Source: Sipunculus nudus (lineage: Eukaryota; Annelida; Sipuncula; Golfingiida; Sipunculidae). Taken from it: a stretch of DNA of 64,000 nucleotides. Below the pieces are notes generated by a model. It was not told where the DNA came from. It made no database searches and saw only the letters and a list, made by a program, of their open reading frames with translations. Position numbers and translations under genes: made by a program. The stretch covers positions 15,323,741 through 15,387,740 of the forward strand of contig CM049318.1 in the NCBI GenBank assembly GCA_026874595.1, given 5' to 3'. Within the stretch, counting starts at the first letter, position 1. Each line of letters opens with the position of its first letter. Positions 60,246 through 64,000 of this stretch are shown here, one piece after another.

Positions 60246-60825
60246 TTAGTCACGATGACCAGGTCTATATGGGAGATGATACCCGCAGTAGCAGGAACAG
60301 CGACAGCCGGCATTGTAAGTAATCCTCACGTGCCGGATGCACCAATCGCCATACGGGCAAGTTCCGCCATGATGTCCCCACCAATGCGACATGACGGCCC
60401 AGACGTATCGGGTGACACGTCTGGTTATGCATCTACAGTTCTTTTTCAACCCTTTGCAACACCCCTCGTTGGGGCGACTAAAAAAAAAGGAATTAAGATA
60501 TTCAGTACAACGTTGAAAGTATAATGCATCGACATTTCCGTTGATTAAATGGTTACCAGTTGCAATAGCTGTCGAAGTGACTGGAAGAAAGAATTTAAGT
60601 ATAGGTCATTCAGTGCACAACGTCTAAATATTATAAATCACGCTTCTTTCCCTCATATACATATGTTTGGCTCTAAGAGTTGGTTGTAGTTGCCCGTCCA
60701 AGGCCGGTGATTTTCTTTGGGTTCTCGGCTTTCCTCTACCTCAACAGACTACCGAACGCCATGGAGATTGCCTTGATTAGTTATAATAACTATTTGTACA
60801 ATCCATTTAAAATAAATAAGTTTAC

Positions 60826-60916
<91 letters not shown>

Positions 60917-63885
60917 CTGTCAGAATTTCCATTGCTGGTTTATTTTATAGAGAAAGGGACCATGCATACACAGAAATGTATGTCCATTGCCATGACCTTT
61001 ATAGATTCTATATATATAGTTATAATATATAAAAATGTATATATATAAAAATAATAAAGTTAAATATTTGAGCACAGGTCTCAAACCGGGAGACCGTGAT
61101 TTCGAAATCAGCCGAGGCGGTGAGATTTTTCACGGTCGGCCCCAACCAAGGGTGAGCGCTCTGCAGCCTTAATGGGAAGGTCGTGCCCATTGGCCCTGTT
61201 TCACTCACAATGAATTGCGGCTCGGGGGGGGGGATGGAAAGTGGAATGGAATTCTTCAGATGTACATATATCGAGTTAAGCCTGCGTTAAAAAAGGAGGC
61301 GGTTTCTTAAAAAAATAAGTGTACTTACACACAGTCCCACGTAGGTACGTACACATATGCCCAGGTACAGTGGCCTGCCCGGCAGAAGTGTATCCACCTG
61401 ATACCAGTAAATCTACTAAGACATCCGCCATTGTCTGTTCTGTAAATAAGAAAGATATAGGTAATATTGTAAGTTGAGAATATGAATACGTGCTTGGGTT
61501 TGAATTTCTGTGCATTTAAAAAAGACACGTAGGCAGGCATTATGTTAGATAGTAATAAATGTCTATATACTGTACACACATTAGCACTATCAAGTTGAAT
61601 GAAAGATTAAATCTTATAAATTCAGAACATTGAAAAGGAATATATTATAACATAAGTGTTCTTGAAACCGTCGTTATATTTCTGTTAACATACCTATATA
61701 TATTCGGATCAGAAAAAAGTGATAAATATAAAAATACTGCTATGTATGAAAAGAAATGATATTGGTTTTATAATTCTTTTAAGTTTACTCTAATATTTTA
61801 CTCCAAATATGAATATGTAAGAATAAAACTCACGGCTGTGTATACTTTGCCTCCCCAGTTGCTCTCCTTTTGGCTTCCGCTATAGCTGCCTGACTGTAAT
61901 AGAAGAAACGCTGATACAATAACACCTAAATAGGTGCAAGTTATTTCTCAATGTTATTGTTTGTCTATACTGTGCACTTCTCATTTTTTAATAAAACATA
62001 AATATTTATTTGGAACAACATGCACGCCCCTATACTCTTTTTTTTTGGGGGGGGGGGGGGGGGGGACACCGTCAAACATTCCAGATGGTATTTAGAAATT
62101 CTTTTTCCATTTTGCTTCAAGATTTTTCAAACCTGTTGATCCCTTCAACTCTGGAAAGGCAACGGTTCAACATCTAACCCGATAGGCTTCATGACTATCT
62201 ATATATTCTTTTCTGAATTCATAATTACTGAAAAGGATGTATTCTAGTTTATCGATAAGATTATTTCACCAAATATAGAGATCATTATGGTAGATGACAG
62301 GAATAGATACATACGCATCCCTAGACCCGTAGGCATCTGTAAGACTGGTACAGACGCCACGACCACGTGCTACAGGATTGGTCTTTATGCATGCTTGAGG
62401 AGTACTAGACTTGGAGTTATCCTCGTCAAGCACCAAAGGGGGCTCTCTCTTGATGTCCTGTCCCTCCACGGCGTAAACGGCAAAAATGCACGCCAGGAAA
62501 AGGCCAAACTGAATCTGCAAATATTACAAAAATAGTCACCTGGGTACTACAATTATTCACATACAGTAAAGCTTAATGGCGCTGTGTGTTTTACGAGCTT
62601 TTCAGAATAGAAGGACAAGAGTGCATTTTTTTCGCAGTGTGTATATGTGTGTATGTGTGTTGGGAGGGGGAGGGGGTCAAATCGCTCGCCCCCTACCGTC
62701 CTATCACAGATCTATTCAGGCACTTTTCTCTGTATAATGCAATATTATCATTATTAATAATAATAATAATAATAATAATTACCAGACTTCTTGTAACTGT
62801 CATAGGACGATCACGGATCTCCACCTGCCCCCCTCCGATCACAACCATCGCCACCCCCTACCCCCGATCCTAACACTCATCTTTTATCCACGTGTAATAG
62901 TTTTGCGAAGAACTAAAATTCTATAATACCAACATGAAATTTGGTCGTTCCTTCTTGAGTTTTCATTTGATTTCGTAGTTTGCATATTATTATAAAAATC
63001 TCTAGGTCTAATTGTACTTATTTAATAAATTAGAAATATAAAATACACATGAATATTAAATACACTAGAACAATGATCTTTAAAAGAAAAATGTTTTCCA
63101 ACATAACATCTCAAGAACCCAAATAATTGATAAAACCAATAAAAGTTTGGGGGAAATGCAAATCAAAATATAAGTATTACTTTTATTGACGACATAGTTT
63201 AAATTAAGAAAAAAATATATCAATACAAATTATATTAATTCAATATTAAAGCGTATTGATTTTTCTACACGGATCATATAAAACACATTATTGTATGATA
63301 CAGAAGATTGAACAAGCATACAATGTGATATTTACGAAAACAATACTGTTTCAGATATTAAAATATAAATATATACTTTTCCCAGATATACTTCATAACT
63401 GTTCGCTTCAATGTAATGATATATGTGGGAAATTGAAGAAAACGAAGTATAATTATAAATGTTGTTTCAGGTACCTCTATGGTAATTTCACTCTAAATAT
63501 TTTAAAAATGTGATATTCTTCACAGATTAAAGAAAGTGTCTTCCAAAATTGCAGGAAAATCGTGAGAAATATATGACTTATTTATTTGTCATACTTTGAT
63601 TATTATATATGAAATGTTAAAGTAATGAATATAATAATAAACTTGATAAAGTGTTAATGAAATTAAAAGCGTAAAGAGAGGCGATTTAAACATAATAGAA
63701 TTATTAGAAATTGCCCAATCAATGATAACAAGATAAAAACTATTGCGAGAAATTTTTATTTCGAAAACTATATCGTACAATTAAGGGATGTTCAACATGA
63801 AGACACTGAAATCGATAGTCTGCCAGCAAGGGGGAATTAAGAAATAATGATAAAGGTAATTGTAAACGCTTACCTTAATCATCAT
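60246..63885 (-). CDS. Copy C: secreted 16-Cys, Trp/His-rich protein, unknown family
   Basis: Exons 63874-63885, 62315-62514, 61834-61893, 61329-61439 and 60246-60477 join in phase to 615 bases (204 aa plus stop), every intron GT-AG (exon 2 donor is GTATGT, exon 3 donor GTGAGT). Exon 2 holds the signal peptide (residues about 5-22). Exon 3 carries Lys-Arg-Arg. Exon 4 is nine bases shorter than in A and has RWIHFC and HCTWAYV. Exon 5 has CC, CRC, TRRVTRYVWAV, HWWGHHGGTCP, DWCIRHVRITY and GCRCSCYC. All 16 cysteines of copy A are kept, although surrounding residues differ widely, which suggests selection for the scaffold. The promoter TATA box lies just past the right edge; the 5'UTR with its palindrome is inside. 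Function is unknown; see copy A for alternatives. Confidence 0.85.
60533..60580 (-). pseudogene. Remnant of a second exon 5 next to copy C exon 5
   Basis: On the minus strand TTCTTCCAG then TCACTTCGACAG matches the acceptor and start of the HFN-type exon 5 found in B and E. The frame meets TAA after eight codons, and similarity ends within about 50 bases. Upstream flank (60590-60650) matches B and D. It lies 56 bases from C's working RPNE-type exon. Confidence 0.65.
60827..60916. repeat. (TA)n(GA)n microsatellite in intron 4 of C
   Basis: TA repeat at about 60827-60859 followed by GA repeat at 60860-60916 with one interruption. The Arg/Glu-rich frame across it is not a gene. Confidence 0.95.
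61065..61235 (-). mobile_element. tRNA-like SINE fragment in intron 4 of C
   Basis: On the minus strand GGGCACGACCTTCCC, GCAGAGCGCTCACCC, ACCGCCTCGGCTGATTTCGA and GTCTCCCGGTTTGAGACC, resembling the head of a tRNA-derived SINE; the phrase GCCGAGGCGGTG is also in the repeat at 19085. A G-run follows at 61226-61235. The boundary is uncertain. Confidence 0.4.
62047..62065. repeat. Run of 19 G after T-run, intron 2 of C
   Basis: T8 then G19. The equivalent place in intron 2 of B (26250-26260) has a T-run but no G-run. Length may be unreliable in assembly. Confidence 0.8.
62600..63870 (-). other. Intron 1 of copy C
   Basis: Contains a TG-rich stretch (62638-62680) and AAT repeat (62752-62780). 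Aligned in patches with intron 1 of A and B, for example AAATATAAATATATAC and AGAAAGTGTCTTCCAAAATT. The open frames in it are unconserved. Confidence 0.5.
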
Positions 63886-63949
63886 ATTGTCGATCAGGAC
63901 GGTCGACTCCTCAGTCAAAGTTTTCTGACACTCGATCTAGTCTTCTGAT

Positions 63950-63961
63950 GTCTGTACAGAC
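63950..63961 (-). promoter_or_regulatory. Palindromic element in copy C 5'UTR
   Basis: Perfect GTCTGTACAGAC, as in A and B, 64 bases before the ATG at 63885. The minus-strand AAGACGCTGGCTG that follows the TATA box in A and B is present at the window edge (63988-64000), so the TATA box itself is just outside. Confidence 0.5.
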
Positions 63962-64000
63962 GTCAGCAGGTCTGAATTTACCTGTCGCAGCCAGCGTCTT

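Noticed and set aside
60680-61048. 122-codon plus-strand frame with a long RERERE run
   Set aside because: Microsatellite in intron 4 of copy C; no supporting signals.

Overview
The window is eukaryotic (metazoan) DNA: AT-rich, intron-bearing, and crowded with dispersed repeats, microsatellites and decayed retroelements. Style of repeats (GGTCATGAGGTCAA-type dispersed repeats, GTCTGTCTGT tracts, tRNA-like SINEs) and a Ty3/gypsy element with integrase before reverse transcriptase suggest a marine invertebrate, most likely a bivalve mollusc. That placement is inference.

The main content is a small array of one gene family I do not recognise. Members encode secreted proteins of about 200 residues with 16 cysteines and an unusual tryptophan/histidine core (YVWxVMPWWWGHHGG), ending in GCRCSCYC. 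The frame was fixed by splicing: five exons (start codon; signal peptide plus acidic pro-region; a 60-base exon with a dibasic site; a 4-Cys exon; a 10-Cys exon) join in phase with consensus splice sites. Two copies are intact on the minus strand: A (exons 12716-16013, 210 aa) and C (60246-63885, 204 aa). Copy B (24158-28159, minus) is intact except for a destroyed acceptor at its 60-base exon. Copy 1 (1237-3151, plus) has open exons 4 and 5 only. Copy E (19489-20186, plus) and copy D (34347-34593, minus) are pseudogenes, and a 48-base exon-5 remnant lies beside C. A and B share a TATA promoter and upstream block, and A, B and C share a palindromic 5'UTR.

Layout: 1-905 tandem repeat; 1-16 kb a convergent pair (copy 1 plus, A minus); 16-19.5 kb shared upstream DNA and a SINE; 19.5-28.3 kb a second convergent pair (E plus, B minus); 28.3-36 kb B upstream DNA and the D remnant; 36.2-38.4 kb composite dispersed repeats; 39.1-47.1 kb a decayed Gmr1-like LTR retrotransposon (minus) with domain order gag-PR-INT-RT-RH, its gag split by 1.74 kb; 44.5-57.9 kb a recent, near-identical tandem duplication of 7.4 kb that carries the 5' part of that retroelement, with 1357 bases missing from the second unit; 58.4-64 kb the C unit.

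No rRNA, tRNA gene, CRISPR or bacterial-type operon was seen. Most short open frames in the window are chance or are antisense/shifted shadows of exon 5 or of the retroelement.
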